A DNA stretch of 64,000 bases, taken from Plasmodium coatneyi. Its lineage: Eukaryota > Apicomplexa > Aconoidasida > Haemosporida > Plasmodiidae. Positions 46,101 to 54,173 of the stretch are shown here, in pieces. Every line of letters starts with the position of its first letter. Position 1 is the stretch's first letter. Both the position numbers and the translations under genes were made by a program. A model generated the notes under the pieces. It did no database searches. It saw only the letters and a list, made by a program, of their open reading frames with translations, and had not been told where the DNA came from. The stretch is from assembly GCF_001680005.1 (NCBI RefSeq), contig NC_033567.1:2046001-2110000 (forward strand). Direction: 5' to 3'.

Positions 46101-47143
46101 TTACTATCACCATTTTGATCTTCCTCCGGGTCGGCACTCCCTAACTTGGACTCAAACGTCAGGTCCTCGTTCTTGTCGTAACTAATGGACAAGTCATCCT
46201 TCACCTTGGACGAACTGTCCAAATTGTCTACCCTTCCACTGGCATCATTTGCTTCATCTTCTTCGTCGGACAGAGATGACCTATTCTTCAGGTCTTCCCT
46301 TTCGTCCTTATCAGGGTCGCCCTTTGTTAACGAATCGGACGAAGCGCTGGTGGCCTGCCGCTTGGGGGACCCCCCAGAGATATTTCGACCGCTTCGACCA
46401 CTTTCGCCCCTTGTCTTCCCCTTTTCCCCCTTCCTCCTCCTGCGCTTTTTCCTTATATTACTGTTGCTGTAGATACAGAGCCCCTTGAACTCGATAATGT
46501 GATTTAACTTCTTATTCTCATCACTCGCATTTGCACCCGCATTTGCACCCGCATTTGCACCGGCATTGGCAGCCTCCGCCGCGTTTTCCTCCTTCACAAG
46601 ACAATTCTTTACGGAGGATGACTTGAGGATAAATCCGATGGAAAAGTTCCTCTCAGGGTCTTCAAAATGAATTAAAATGTCCTGAATATCTACATGAATA
46701 TTGTTAATAATTTTATTTAACAATTTAAATATAAGTGTGGACTTTTCCGATGACTTTTCCTTATTTTTCTGTTGTTTAATGAGGGAAATTTCTTCCTCCA
46801 ACAGTTCCAGCCTATGCATTTTGGCCCTTCTCAACTCTTCGATGATCACATCTTCGCTTTTTTTGTAGCTTCTTGGTTTTATATATATGTGTACATTTTT
46901 AATGAGCACACATACGGGACTTTTCCCTAACTTACTCCATGGAATTTGTATATTTATTCGTCCTATGTTACCATGGATTATCTTAAAGGACAGATCTAAT
47001 ATTTCGGTTATTTGCGGCTTAAGCTTCAGGTTCTCTAGAACTATGTTGCCAGACCATACCCCCAAGTGCAGGTTCCTCTCAATCCCCTCGACATAAGGCG
47101 CGAGGAACTTATTCAGTAGCTTTTCAACTAATGACTCCAACAT
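31160..47143 (-). CDS. VPS13: VPS13-family bridge-like lipid transfer protein, single exon, 5327 aa
   Basis: VPS13 proteins are long hydrophobic-groove rods that move glycerolipids in bulk between organelle membranes at contact sites. The N-terminus LESLVEKLLNKFLAPYVEGI is the chorein motif, followed by LGVWSGNIVLENLKLKP (about residues 29-46). The C-terminal third has the VAB/SHR-binding-type region and then the family's ATG2-like C-terminal motif GFFKGIGKGVAGSLVKPL (encoded near 31740-31800). A PH-like end with LLYPKVIIYANLYASMFV follows. The frame is open to 47152 through a GTG; the ATG at 47143 directly precedes the chorein start and is chosen. Length exceeds human VPS13s (about 3100-4400 aa) because of many charged, Asn/Lys/Glu-rich insertions, including an in-frame 12-bp repeat (AGAN-type, 46516-46565) and a lysine run near 41938-41955. 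It is one uninterrupted 16 kb exon. It should act at ER/organelle contacts; the exact site is unknown. Confidence 0.95.
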   Translation of the reverse strand: MLESLVEKLLNKFLAPYVEGIERNLHLGVWSGNIVLENLKLKPQITEILDLSFKIIHGNIGRINIQIPWSKLGKSPVCVLIKNVHIYIKPRSYKKSEDVIIEELRRAKMHRLELLEEEISLIKQQKNKEKSSEKSTLIFKLLNKIINNIHVDIQDILIHFEDPERNFSIGFILKSSSVKNCLVKEENAAEAANAGANAGANAGANASDENKKLNHIIEFKGLCIYSNSNIRKKRRRRKGEKGKTRGESGRSGRNISGGSPKRQATSASSDSLTKGDPDKDEREDLKNRSSLSDEEDEANDASGRVDNLDSSSKVKDDLSISYDKNEDLTFESKLGSADPEEDQNGDSKENYLKRTLTQISNFLKDDDSKILNYYNFEYLIKPFDLVLPVEQSSNKKELKVKLEIGEKWEGITLTRTQITKIIEIMNEANKSRNQTNKLLLKYACTVKLDIESLRNETKNEFMNLYNKVLAEKYNISTTELTSLEMDRLQILYDVVGVRHLAKWRLQCKNTLEKIIEEKNLKKKYLYDSIYKQQSWWSWVTGNKKDIENKVQSILNSEQDIINEKELYILQEAMTNEDNYDVVLPTKYDFQFKLAKFSINVYDDCKRRRRRRVLLKQEELSERGRNNETICPIDGSVTGGGLREGTSNPISSPPGEEISLSGSEDTLLNSSPAMSPSNSNYIKKGIKYEEINILSINFYQIYSSLSLQSVVDHNDNDNFQWKFIIELQNFVAKHKSKVFMEFRTNKNLFPYNVNSTGNSIYQNAIYYSLLHSQSLCAYVEINHLVTEKGNTLSTLLRLNPLELYVSPLLIKNILSFAFPLIDIVNKKHKSVFRKGKGSVVGNGAAEAPRTEVPLRDEPPSKELPGKPPPGETAKSATGDDQEDTSEDDEEDDEALQHIKKMEQTELIEGLKEKGENVYNRAVQHLPELFEFYIHICGPILHFDNLTNGIVELHLGNLIAKTEFPCTYHKFNLIFEFNETQITCLKASLRGGGGTCKNGVDVRSTEVDLVSGLPPIEGETPNVEEEGKESPMEEAHLKDSYCHRIKEKTQKSEKFYILQPIPVKVYVEYDLKILKTNIILDGIFFQINPDAVSIILAVPTSITRYLTRFYSKNKKEKDLLKGRKKTSVEKKVISSSKEEGNICLKIPSAEGASKESDPVSVHAPNDDESKGNLTDANQINKPEEESFLYDIDFLIKNSAFSIKNGKNREVLKYEACGISYKNYLQKKRKIVKVEIEQLWICDPSNRQPIFFTLTKNVNSKDIFLFRSLSTYLEEKHNAMVNGGVTQGGMLPPASSPSASRGGGEGTNLGTPPSGGATIDKPISSHRGDGNNMSRDASNEENGSRCIDRFQSAERIDEFMESDFPSEGKECPPSNDLDERGKVRRGSNGSTPNEGGAVDDEDIDDFDEEDDDDFMDAIEEKQLSINLQILQEQNQINRARTHVNLIISDIELHWKYKTIKQIFKTMKEYKKKLQYGIEKDMKYIKNKLKNEELKNYKMFISEHTLRSVQKTLNSVKNSLNILDLESARKNNEEETVCAGDDTHSGDAQMGQPPVQSSGCNFLEPMGTSQHMVGRSTQSGADGDGDRDILSNGLNNTLPKLYGQKNSYVKYFFNCYVKSASLAFWQKRKIFSKIQVSSIYYENKVYLNFDQKMFVNIEKGIISMNSKNIISNNINDYTYDLFISRRSKRFGGTDCERVKLSEDGKGENVKATSERRNSKDILNYISVDNLSEEIKKKKKKSNKQKRQDLFVGKIKVYKDRRNYNICLLCDISSIYYIFYLRDLKLFLEYLDDGILNVFISKSYKKVVQVAQAKYFLFHCTIFDPVVIIPEDKNIIYNYRGEVKNVSKCSKGSISGGGNANRGGNSIPYIESYLKFHLGTLKFKNSYTVNYTEGIVENQRRALRERRKRKRQARQARATTQGRATPRKRQIGVHCSDKGGSSTPGEVTENEDLEKNEKTTSVGGKYDFTLYVDLLDMESRACENGGSTNIEGNILQKVNIGLCLVSSKDGVFIYLNGNDFCLDLTVFQLAFLLDIINENFCYKGYFPMCFICDRGVNIDSMLNAEWFRKGNINLGNLAVRRGGEATQTKEVNAANEEKELNGTNETNEENGLSSPLGTLNPVANEPVRKNGLKLYLYINLESLKIRTSFDENTPVAIITFQNISISFHLVLLDFYYIYFFDLYSNSLYIDDVRKNSINYYKRVAYCCIENEASRVKRKRGDKYYEEKMRVNFVKENAEAKLSLIKDTSVSVNSNSCISNLDEENNMSSSAAVGSNPVVGSNPVGGSSHALGDRCEPPPASPKDYKALLRYMFESNVFLSEEKKKKRQKGIKIRINSFIEDIILSIELDDAYICCFFIIFMDIYKFLSTGFNLSTLHLYPKPSPYIVSAKEPGRKKRGKKVAGAYDPSHKDVAMVGKKKHNLKEDKKDTPPEETSRYGKNTKRYAVENISIEENVFKSEAKSEKEGGGRRGKQEKMTPVGGREEDETGGHNPTDGKRNISRGSSINSSRFRFIRERMGNEKNQTITNINEILKLDNKPIHISFKVNNGNFIIFTNLEDVAHPILLWSNNFVFSFSLLNKCIIFRKIYAVNSKIKRINYVSNFSSDLSRKRRRVNRMKEGAPKDVSNPLHNYHKKKILLCDNLNVKGEAIYESVDTKKENYILKANVRKKDYPEFISVFELDIHIGNFDIRLSNDDVEILLRASSTLFGDVPSSYTNIAVGAVIPPMTFIHTKIKNKFMRNNIYFVMKEVLDGEAEGGGAEDAVRGRSAGDGDENPEQELQITNINKLKWGKRRRKAVVVGDLNNRGKAMKQEGDSASEEKLPVGINPPKEEKGIVRTRKEKVEVDLSESSNNVIESFSYNALSEISTDSNLMTCSDSSSTESYTTSRIFSSKSALQNESESDLTSGNEQVKTYRDIKIVIKLHNVKCTFIDDIRNSIVPIIRTIMSMSICLNFYSDECSYNINDLNSKVEYFNNCIGDWEPFLEKCNISLDIHKILPNDSFSEDTESSKSPISIIKINSVNALWFNITPQLVNLLFLFLPVFTDKVLKGLKKEGNRCMPSNTVEREENQGSHLSLFNNNCESVSAELDEKKLSIKSKSIYEDCSSVFESVPGDIDQTKETDFHLDEFLKKEENRNSYDCMRDNSVVYYVNLTSDFFYAFVMPEGSVEEVMKKRPCGNGKGGRGYRIVHEGGDAPTGVTPTGVAQKQKKGKTNVGGALSKMELHTTKGSGKKDDGVKRDNYHNEGSDADDSSTDCEGEKSAPELYAKIVTTNELISLDRLLVNEIANNSLIEKKCLYLYLIPIPPTNVVNVIHDMFANVSKRDIVLDLMITKNPKKTIENLLAYSQGRRKDPNVNPNCNINLMPNSNSNCKVTIFQGGEESCHDNNRYNANTVTDERGMAEKTIHGTDVGADEMEQFDREEASTHMRNNDLFASNDDLSLEGGRQEEELLLDEEGTSNGSSEDEMDEADSVDSRSSSSERHYFKYSQRGNDIRNSIFASNKFVGPFLKNCECVLINLIKNSCTTLTTSLKSSNVIHMMKPLDYIFDEAYGNGVGSGIPPQGALTTGVRGKDDLTVKKPTVDKPIKWEMLNEEMDRQTNLACKYRLKNNHLPVTPLAETVCEIISPMPNYKILFMSSTVRIVNKCGIPLEFCFFDGSRNPILLTSLENRTIPISTLYPNHSDSFKNYKVSNSLNINPNIKLRQKNNNLSFTVILNHEYLLSTPECAFCGPSHVYLSFKPINLVSEENAYYEVVSSGGKVEVSKGRGAKESTSCGQGVPGLNKNNESDSPKAEGHRSPGGEMHITDGSSPPKGASELMDTSSISSEKGWSDIFSSDVNQGTYVKKCKMKDSNNYLYFIVKIENKISALPAEKNLKIITIYPHVSVVNAIPALVDIIITSEISEEKQNDYVYEEKGKIDLLKSKKVKLLRQCEEINAYLSKVASVKQVNSGNSSAGATTATMSGYSNEYVLGKGAQNNERVYLHELKRLEKEISNIDEEIKMKKKELSSSTSNKGYVNKRLNPFSIFYIYEIRKYTCLNMKMKIGNSQCEWSDKLFLLEDDEESVMRFSLNFKRFASVEVELIKNFSGYFNSLSSILGNKQLYIFSLPRCFIDRTGLGIKAINSNKYYPIINGITLLGDNSQIDLLLPHKMYHNEYLRSCRNGVRSLEVGGVETFNDYSDIFNDFNYPCPVDNSLILFKATLPPIGSYTETSVVCKNFFYTFCLNTEKIKTTNIPYIISRIITVVPQFIISNKLNHPILVKQFQTDKIQGVRQNDTSPLYFPKKQNILLFRFRALEEETAFSGDGTGVDAVIADDDGHASRKREDYVSIPSKQYKISKNPFWSSVIFPSENFVGTNYMVVSNSSVKEEKSEVYVITCIPDMGTKNIIIEKLDNNMNKGFIAYNCSNLARYLKIRTFHDDAKHLKMDEEENYKFEKNMFVKNFLSTADMEHYFNIEYDQSSYLGWVNPFIYVTRNVQIEIVLHDMKTIPRTSFILKFAQYNYAQKLFQVYYYDVIFIVSVEYIQDLITIRLTHRMNISRGVPHNGGGFVSTTSYTNDTREGGRVSKNSVDMQEYHKIEVAEGGYELRDKHGNEVGVVRSAMGGSYVQKRMMIGQSEYNYVKYGTEEDADADGAGGSGHQGHVSGYTSGYGNYYYYGVGKREETVKMISNTYKNVHVIINVTQIGVSIISNILKEEVFFIELSKLCALFYMKNEEEVIDIKITDVQVDCQLESCEKCVLLANRGISTNSDKSGGAAGTSGGASSANSEKELKRIKNAYGGHHPQGSRANGISGGGVGRKGSYMSEMDELYGRNNSSSGIGGDGRSNFTNSDMMSKRATESGAGIIGKGMNTNDEKIFLNIYVERSFISHKDVIFKKIQVSLDDVEIEMDAETLNGINLLIAEYIEGISIVQKKNLLYEEIQKWTILPVYVNYKSPDIPLAINIQYMQIDKFTLIVWCSFLLDKMHMMSDLLRIGLRILMVSGKLELLGAPVTLNQEIFNNIRVSLKSFYALLKDKYSHSILACLGFIVGYSSLINIPKIPLEIGRNTIGLAVYAVDNVSVGIGSFLSNLTFDAEYINRRQKERNFKTNTNMKEGLLSAVKNIGEGVLSLSNIVTKPIEGAQKEGVGGFFKGIGKGVAGSLVKPLDKVGQAVSDVTRGIKAEVSKPIGGHKYKIKRHRKPRMLWGEYGKIKEYNLHEAELRECLGLKFSKNIMKCLTIHKQENHPPAHYSLLLYPKVIIYANLYASMFVGGKNGEYMADKKSVAGGGDIVIWSLRIEDISEIRASSHGVIIRTGNTSNLVYKIPCNNALLINKIYRELHSSKGSINSTIILGEAPSKPCV

Positions 47144-49599
47144 TTTTACCACCTGTAGAGCCTCTACGTGGGTCGTTTCCTCCCCTTTCTTCCGCTGCTT
47201 CTACTCCCGTTTACCACTCGTTTGGAAAACGTTTGAATTTCCACGCATTGAGAAGAGTATCTCCTATAAATTGAATCATGGAGCGGTAGCACACGGGGAT
47301 AAAAGCGATCGTGCCTTGGCATATCTCATTGTTTACAAGTATGTGTAAACTTTAACGTAAGCTTCTGCTTCGTTTCTTATACTATTATATTTTATTCTAT
47401 TTATTTTCTGTTTGTAATATCATTCTCCTAGGAGCTAGGATGATAAAATGACATTTTATAATATATATACCCCCTTGAGGGATGTATATTTTCGAAAAAT
47501 ATTACAGTTCTGCTAAACTGTTCATGATAAATTTGCACAACTGCCTCACAAAAAAAAAATGATTATATTGTCATAATAATTACATGAAGCAAAGTATACA
47601 GAGTGATGGGCACTAAGTCGGGAAATGCCAATTTTGTTGGTTGCTATTTGGAAAAAGTTCTTCCACATGTGCCACGTGTATATGAATATGCATGTACGTG
47701 TATAAACACATATCTGCAACAGAAATGGAAGAAAAACATTTTTTTACAAGTACAAAACCCCTTGCACTGGAAAAAAGAGCGGCGGGATTAATTGGTGTTC
47801 CTTGGTTATGCGCACTTAATGTGTACATTTGCATTTTCAAGCACGTTATTTTTTACATTTTTCCCGCATATAAAATTCTTGCAAAATGTGCTGCATAACA
47901 ATTCCTGCTTTTCCGCTGTTACACAAAAGGGCAGCCAGGATGAGCTCCTTTCTCGCAACACTTACTGGCATGTATGTACAAGCGCGTGGGGGCACATACA
48001 CATGCAAAAAGCGAACGTGCGAATAAAGGCAAACCCCAACCCCGCAAAACATACACTCAGTATTTTTCTATGCCTGCCTATAATGCGTCCTTTCTGCGGC
48101 GTAGTCATCAAACAGTTATTACTTTATAATAAGTGCCAATGTTGAAAAAAAAAAAAGTTGCGAACTGTTAAGTTTAAATAAGGAAAAATGATCTTTTTTT
48201 CTTTTTTTTACATGAACAGGTCATACATTCTGTGCATTTTTAAGCGAAAATTTTTTTTTTTTTTTTTCTATAACTTCAAATTTTAGCTGTTTCTTTTATT
48301 TTTACATGAACAGATCACACATTTTGCGCTATTAACTGCAAATTTGGCTTTCCCTTTACGGAGGCAACGGTTTGTCCCATATTTTCCAACAAGTTAATAT
48401 ATCCTTTTTGCTAATTCGAGAAAAGACCGAGTAAATAATGTTCATAAAGGAACCAAAATGACCCCTTATTTTAACTCCCCTTTGCCATTCGAAGGAATTG
48501 ATACAAATGGGGGGATAAAAGACTTTTCGACGGAGCAGGCTCATTGTATACCCATAAAAATAGGGCTTCGTAGACCCATCAGACAAACGCATTATTCGAT
48601 ATGCGTACAAATAAGAAAGGCCCCCCTTCATGATCTTTCTTACATGCTGACATGAAATACAGCGCGATTAAGTTGGCAAAGTTATTCTCTCAAAAAGTAG
48701 GCAAACGGATAGGAGGTATAAAGATGACGCGAAATGGACGAATCAGTTTGTTCAACCATGATATGCCTTTCACCCGTGCATTTAAATTTCCCCGCCTCAT
48801 ATATTGCTTAAATTGGAAAATTTAATATATAAAAACAGTCTATGCATTCCATTTTTTCCTTTTTTTTGTTCACTTAATATGTAAAGCTGACAATTTTATT
48901 AATAAATAAAACATATCGAAGGATAACAAAAATTTAATCTAACGTTAATAAGTTGATAAAATAGCAAAATTTTTTAACTTTAAACATTAATTGGAAAAAA
49001 TTAAAAAATAAGAAAAACATAACAATATTAGTAATCACACTTGAGAACATTGGAAACGGAAAGATATATGCCCATGTAAACACTTGAAAATACACATAAA
49101 TACTTAATTAAAAGCTACATAGCAACAATTACAAAGGATTCGCAACAGTAGCACGAATAACACCTTATCTCGATATAGGGGCAGTGGTGGAAGGATTGTA
49201 CTCATTTAAAAATAACTCCCCTTTCAAATGGGGAAAGAATCATTTCAGAAAAAATGTATAAAACATGATATGATACAATGTGATATAACGTGACATACTG
49301 CGATATGATATAATATGCGCCTTTTCACGTGACATCACACATACTACATACGCATATAAGAAAACGTTTATTCAAACTTCTAGGCAAAAAATAAATGCTT
49401 AAGACGAGGGTCTGGGGAACCATGACATGTGAAAATGGGGGACTTGAATATGCGGTATTCGGCATGCGATACGAGATAAACTGCAGGGAATAGGGCTTGG
49501 CCATATGGCATAAGCTTTGCGCTCTACGCGTCATGCAAAGTGCAGATTCGTGCTGCAAAGAAATATATAATAACTACTTCGTTAAAACCGTTTAGTTAT
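47144..49599. other. Spacer between ALBA2 and VPS13
   Basis: 2.46 kb between two minus-strand genes. It contains the VPS13 promoter/5' UTR at the left, poly(T) at 48249-48267 and AT-rich text at 48830-49020. Near 49265-49320 a short TGATATRATATG-like motif repeats. ORFs such as 48356-48631 (-) show no family resemblance and are treated as noise. Confidence 0.55.
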
Positions 49600-50573
49600 T
49601 TAATTCCTCTTTTCAAATCTTCTGTTGTTCCACATAGGCGTCTCATGGTAGTTCCTCCGGTAGGACGATCTGAATCTGTCTCCGCCTCGACCTGTCCTAT
49701 CTGCGAAGGGGGGAAAAAAGTAGTTCAATGTTGGGAAGTCGAAGAACAAAAGGGAGAGCCAAATGACTCATTCAGCAGAATGGGCAATATATCCCAACAT
49801 GAGTAGAGGCAAAATGAAGGGAAACCTTTCCCCCATATGCCCCATTATGTGGGTGAAATAAAAAAAACTCACATTTTCGTCTATAGGACTTTTCCTTTAG
49901 TATTTGATCAGCAGTCATGACATTCACGTCCTTATCATCTATAGGTGCTTGGTAACCTATTTCCTTTTTGTCTACATTTGTATCATTTTTTGTTAAAATG
50001 ATTTTTATGCAAGGGACGGTGGTTCTGAATTCAATTATTCTATTTTCCGTTTCCTTATTCTTGTCGTTTTCTTCACCCTCTTCGTGTTCTTCTCCCTCTA
50101 CTTCATTTTTCTCTTCCTCTTCCTCCTCCTTCTCATCCTTCTTTGCGGCAAGTGGGTCTTCTCTGCAAAGGGGTACAAAAATTGGGGTACGTTTGCATGT
50201 TGATTAGGCTTCAACATATTCTTATGCGCATTTACGCCTTAAATGAGCGCAATCTACCTGACAGGTAAGGCGGCCACGCAAAGTATGCACTGCGCGGAAA
50301 CGCTCTATGTATGCGCTTCCATCATGCCTACCTCCTAATGATGTGCTCCTTCTCGTAAATCTTGGTACATTGATGTAATCCCTTGGCCCTCCTCTTGACC
50401 ATCTCGGCCACGTTGACCACCGAGGTGATGGCCTTGCCGACGCCAGACAAGATCACGTCATCGTGCGTTTCAAACAGGACAATTGCTTTGTAGACGTAAT
50501 CTAGAGCATCGCTCTTGTAGCTTACTCGAATTTCATTATCCAATTTGGTGTCGCTCTTCGTGCTACCGGGCAT
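49600..50573 (-). CDS. ALBA2: DNA/RNA-binding protein ALBA2, three exons, 210 aa
   Basis: Alba proteins bind nucleic acid. In Plasmodium, Alba1-4 associate with subtelomeric/telomeric DNA and with cytoplasmic mRNA, acting in translational control. Exons on the minus strand: 50573-50332 (242 nt), 50162-49873 (290 nt) and 49700-49600 (101 nt). Phases 2 and 1 match, and the total is 633 nt. Exon 1 encodes the Alba fold, with the loop DVILSGVGKAITSVVNVAEMVKRR and GLHQCTKI. Exon 2 has an acidic stretch (Glu/Lys-rich, about residues 83-115) and the final strands of the fold or an accessory region. Exon 3 adds an Arg/Gly-rich tail (RTGRGGDRFRSSYRRNY). The two-part form, Alba core plus basic RGG-like tail, fits ALBA2 rather than the shorter paralogues. 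Adjacency to VPS13 agrees with my recollection of the P. falciparum chromosome 13 order. Confidence 0.9.
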
Positions 50574-53500
50574 GTTGGAGTACGTGGGGGGCGGCGAATT
50601 TGTGAAGGGATGAACGAAGGGGGTCTATCGGCGGGTATGCAAATTGGCGCTGCGTGGCGGAGAAAGTCAATTGAAGCGAAACAAAAAATCAGTTAGACGT
50701 CAACCATGCGTGAAAAAAAAAAGCTCATCAATCTGGAAATGTAGACGACGCAAAGGACTCGCAGATGGAACGATAAATAAATTGGGCTAAATAAAAAACT
50801 GTAGAACAACTCTTAAAAATAAATATACCGCTTACGCGTTGACAAAAAGTGAAATGTATGTAACCCACAAATGAGGAAAAAATTGTTAAAAGAATTGCAT
50901 CCAATGATTTTTTTCTTGAAATGGATTAATTATTTTTTGGCATGCACGGGGGGACAGACAACAAGCAAATTGGCAAATCATAGAATCAAATCACCGAAAG
51001 GGGGAACTAGAAGATTGTAAAAATAAACAGGTAAATGGGGAAAAATGTTTAGTGGGAAAAAAATAAATGGTTAAATATCAAATTAGCAAATTGGTAAATT
51101 GACAAATTGAAAAACTGACAAATAAAGATCTATATGAGATCACGCAAAAACGGGAAAAATAAAAAAGAATCAAGAAATTAATTTTTCAAAAATTTAAATT
51201 AAATCTAAAATACATATATAATAACATATTGTTTGATATAAAAAATCGGGTAACAAATGTAATTAAAATCAAAAAAAAAAAAAAAAAAAAAAAAAAAGAT
51301 TTTTTCATATATATTTTTTTCTCCCTTTTTTATATCGCTGCATGTAGTAAGAAACACCATGAACCTATAGAGCATACAATATTTATCTGCATTATACTTC
51401 TTTTTAAGACTGGGGGAGTTGGACGCTCCTTTTTTAATTATATTTTTTTGCATGTATTTCGCGCCGTTCTATATATCATTTTGCATACCTTTTGCATACA
51501 AACTTTGTTATACCACCATTGCTCCTTTTTTGAAATTTTTTTTTTTGTTCTTGTCAGCACCTTTTTTTCGCGTTTTTATTTTTTTTATCGCCCCCTTTTT
51601 TCGCGGTTCTTATATATTTTTTATGGCCTTTTTTTTTGTCGTTTTTTTCCTACCTGCGCAATCACCACCCGTTTTACCGTTGCTTAATTTCTTCTTTTTT
51701 AAAAGTGGCAAAACAATTTTTCTTTTATAATTTAAATTCCCCGTTTTGCAAAAGTTCAATCCCTCCGCTTGTCATTTTTTCCAAATTGAACAACAAATAC
51801 CCAAATGCAGATCCGCTATGGTCGCACGAGGCAAAAAGTGGCCATGCGCGCAATTTTATTTTTCATCTTTTGGAAGTAGTTAAAATTAACTGAGTGTTAT
51901 ACAACGGCATACAAAAAAAAAAAAAAAAAAAAAGAACAAACAAAAAAATTGATATCTACGTATGCACGCGTCATCTGCAACGAGCATTACGCGTTTGTAC
52001 ATTCGAAGCAAATATACTTATTACGTATGTTGGAGTAGACAGCTGTACATTTCCCGCGATCATGTTTCTTAGCCCCAATCCGTTTTGCATACCCAGCAAA
52101 AGGATCTCGTAATACGCACATAGGATGTGGTAGACGAAAGGAGCAAACCATCCCTGTACAATGGTGCGTCTATCCATATGTTCACCAAATGAGTGGTAAA
52201 AATCTCGCACCCAGGGAATTCCCGCGTCTCCTTTGTCGTTTAAAAGAATTCCTAAACCTCGCATTGCTGAAAAGGTGGTATAGAAAATGAAAAAAAAAGG
52301 TCCCTCCCCCCCAGGTCTTGTAAAAAAATTTCGCCTGAAGAACACAAATATGATAGCGCGCCGTAGGTGAGTTCTTAGGCAAATGGTAAGTTTGACTCCT
52401 TCTAGGGGGCGAACTAAAAAGGGGGGATCTCCATGTCATTGTTTTTCCGGACCCTTTGCATTCCGCAGGGGTTCGCGACTGGACTTGCTGATCGGCTCAC
52501 CTGAAGTGACGCCCCTTCTTCACGGCCACATTCTTCCAGGGTGCCATTTGGAAGGACGCGCATTTTTCCAAATGAGGTAATCATCGATAATTCCCCTCCG
52601 CGCGGAACAAAAAGTTTGTTAAGAGCATTTGTACCCACTGTTACCCTATTAACGCGTAAAAACTATCGAATTCATTATAAAGGTGGACACATTTTATGAA
52701 GTTCGCGTTATATTTTAAAGTCATATATTATGCCATTCCATGTATTATCGTGGCAAAATTATGCAACCCAAAGGTACAAGTATACGGAACATGAACATCA
52801 GAAGTGCGTAAAATGTGCGCGAATTATCCACCAAGAAAAGGATATAATATATTCGATTTTAATGCTTAATGAAAGGTACATAATATTTAAAGTTTAGGTT
52901 TTTTTAGAATTATTTATTTTTTTTTTTTTGTGAATTACTAGTCAAAATTTTTATGTCTTAATTTTGTTATTAAGAGAACACGTCAAATGTTAGGGAATTT
53001 TTTTAATTGTACTTTTTTAAATAAATCTACAGAACCTTGTATGTATTGTAACACATTTTCTGTTCACATGATTATGTGCAAGTGCAAACCATTTGAACAA
53101 TTTTTTTTTTGTATTATTCCTTATAATTGACCATTTATGAAAATAATACTTTTCCAATAGTTCGAAATAAGTAGTGGGATTAATATTATCAGTGCTAGTC
53201 TTTTTATATTCTTTTAAAAACAAAAAAAATGAGCACCGCTTTTTGTGGTCCTCGCTTCTTCATTTCAATATGTCTTTTAATTTTTTTTAAAAAGAATCAT
53301 ATGAAAAACAATTTTGCAGGCTCATTAGGACAACAAGGAATAACTGAAAAAATTGTAGTTTACGGGAAGCCTTAGTTTCTACACCCTTTTTATTTTTCCT
53401 TATATTTTTACATTTTTTCTTTTATAAATGTAATAAAATGTAAATCAAAGAAGCAACCATATTTAACACCCTTTTATTTAACCTAATACATTCTTATACA

Positions 53501-54173
53501 ATCTGAAATTTTTTTTGCGCGCGCACACATTCTAATTTAGTGTTATATAATGGTACGCACATATATAAGCCGTTTTAATATTCCGAATTAGGATTACTTC
53601 ACTGCATCACTAGCAATGTATGGAAGGGAAAAAAACGCAAAGAAATTAGAGTAAAAGCGTAATTTAAATTCTGGAGAATATGTAAAGGGAAGGAAGGGGA
53701 GTCATCGGGGTTCGAAAGAAAATGAGATAGAATTCAATTTCTTCTCCTTTGCGCAAAGGTGTAATTATAGGTCCCATAGCGCACCATTATTAGTAGCGCT
53801 ATTTTTTTGTGCTTTTATTACTCAAGGTCAATTATATCACAATTATCAATATAACTCTGTTTGTAGGAATTATGGAATAAATTTATGTTATTCAAAGTAA
53901 GGAAAAAATACATCAAACCACACTTGTAAGTAAAGAACTTCCACAGGAATGAGCAATTAACATAGAAAGCTTTAAGAAATAGGAAGGAGTATATATTCTG
54001 GTACTTTAATGAGTTTACTATCCATGGAGAAATTATAATATATAGGAGAAGAGGTCTACACCTTTGTATGATTACATTATATGCAACATACTGAATGAAA
54101 TAACATCGCATCATGTTGTGGTTATTGTGGAAGTTTGGGTGAATGTACACTAGTATAATACATGGGGCACATA
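50574..54173. other. Boundary region between core genes and the KIR block
   Basis: 3.6 kb upstream of ALBA2 and downstream of KIR-1. Composition becomes more AT-rich, with an A run at 51272-51297, T runs (51535-51560, 51630-51645, 52915-52930) and an A run at 51910-51933. A less AT-rich segment lies at 52300-52640. A minus-strand frame at 53017-53223 might be an exon relic (see findings). Otherwise I see no gene; 53818-54150 (-) is open but has no family resemblance. Confidence 0.5.

Noticed and set aside
31157..47096. Many + strand ORFs of 60-206 codons across 31-47 kb
   Set aside because: All lie opposite the intact 16-kb VPS13 frame and have the Ser/Pro/Phe-rich look of antisense translations. 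None shows a family motif.
47144..47152. VPS13 start at the upstream GTG (47152)
   Set aside because: The ATG at 47143 directly precedes the conserved chorein N-terminus; GTG starts are not expected in a nuclear Plasmodium gene.
48356..48631. 91-codon minus-strand ORF upstream of VPS13
   Set aside because: Has an ATG but no recognisable motif, no splice partners and no coding bias over neighbours; treated as chance.
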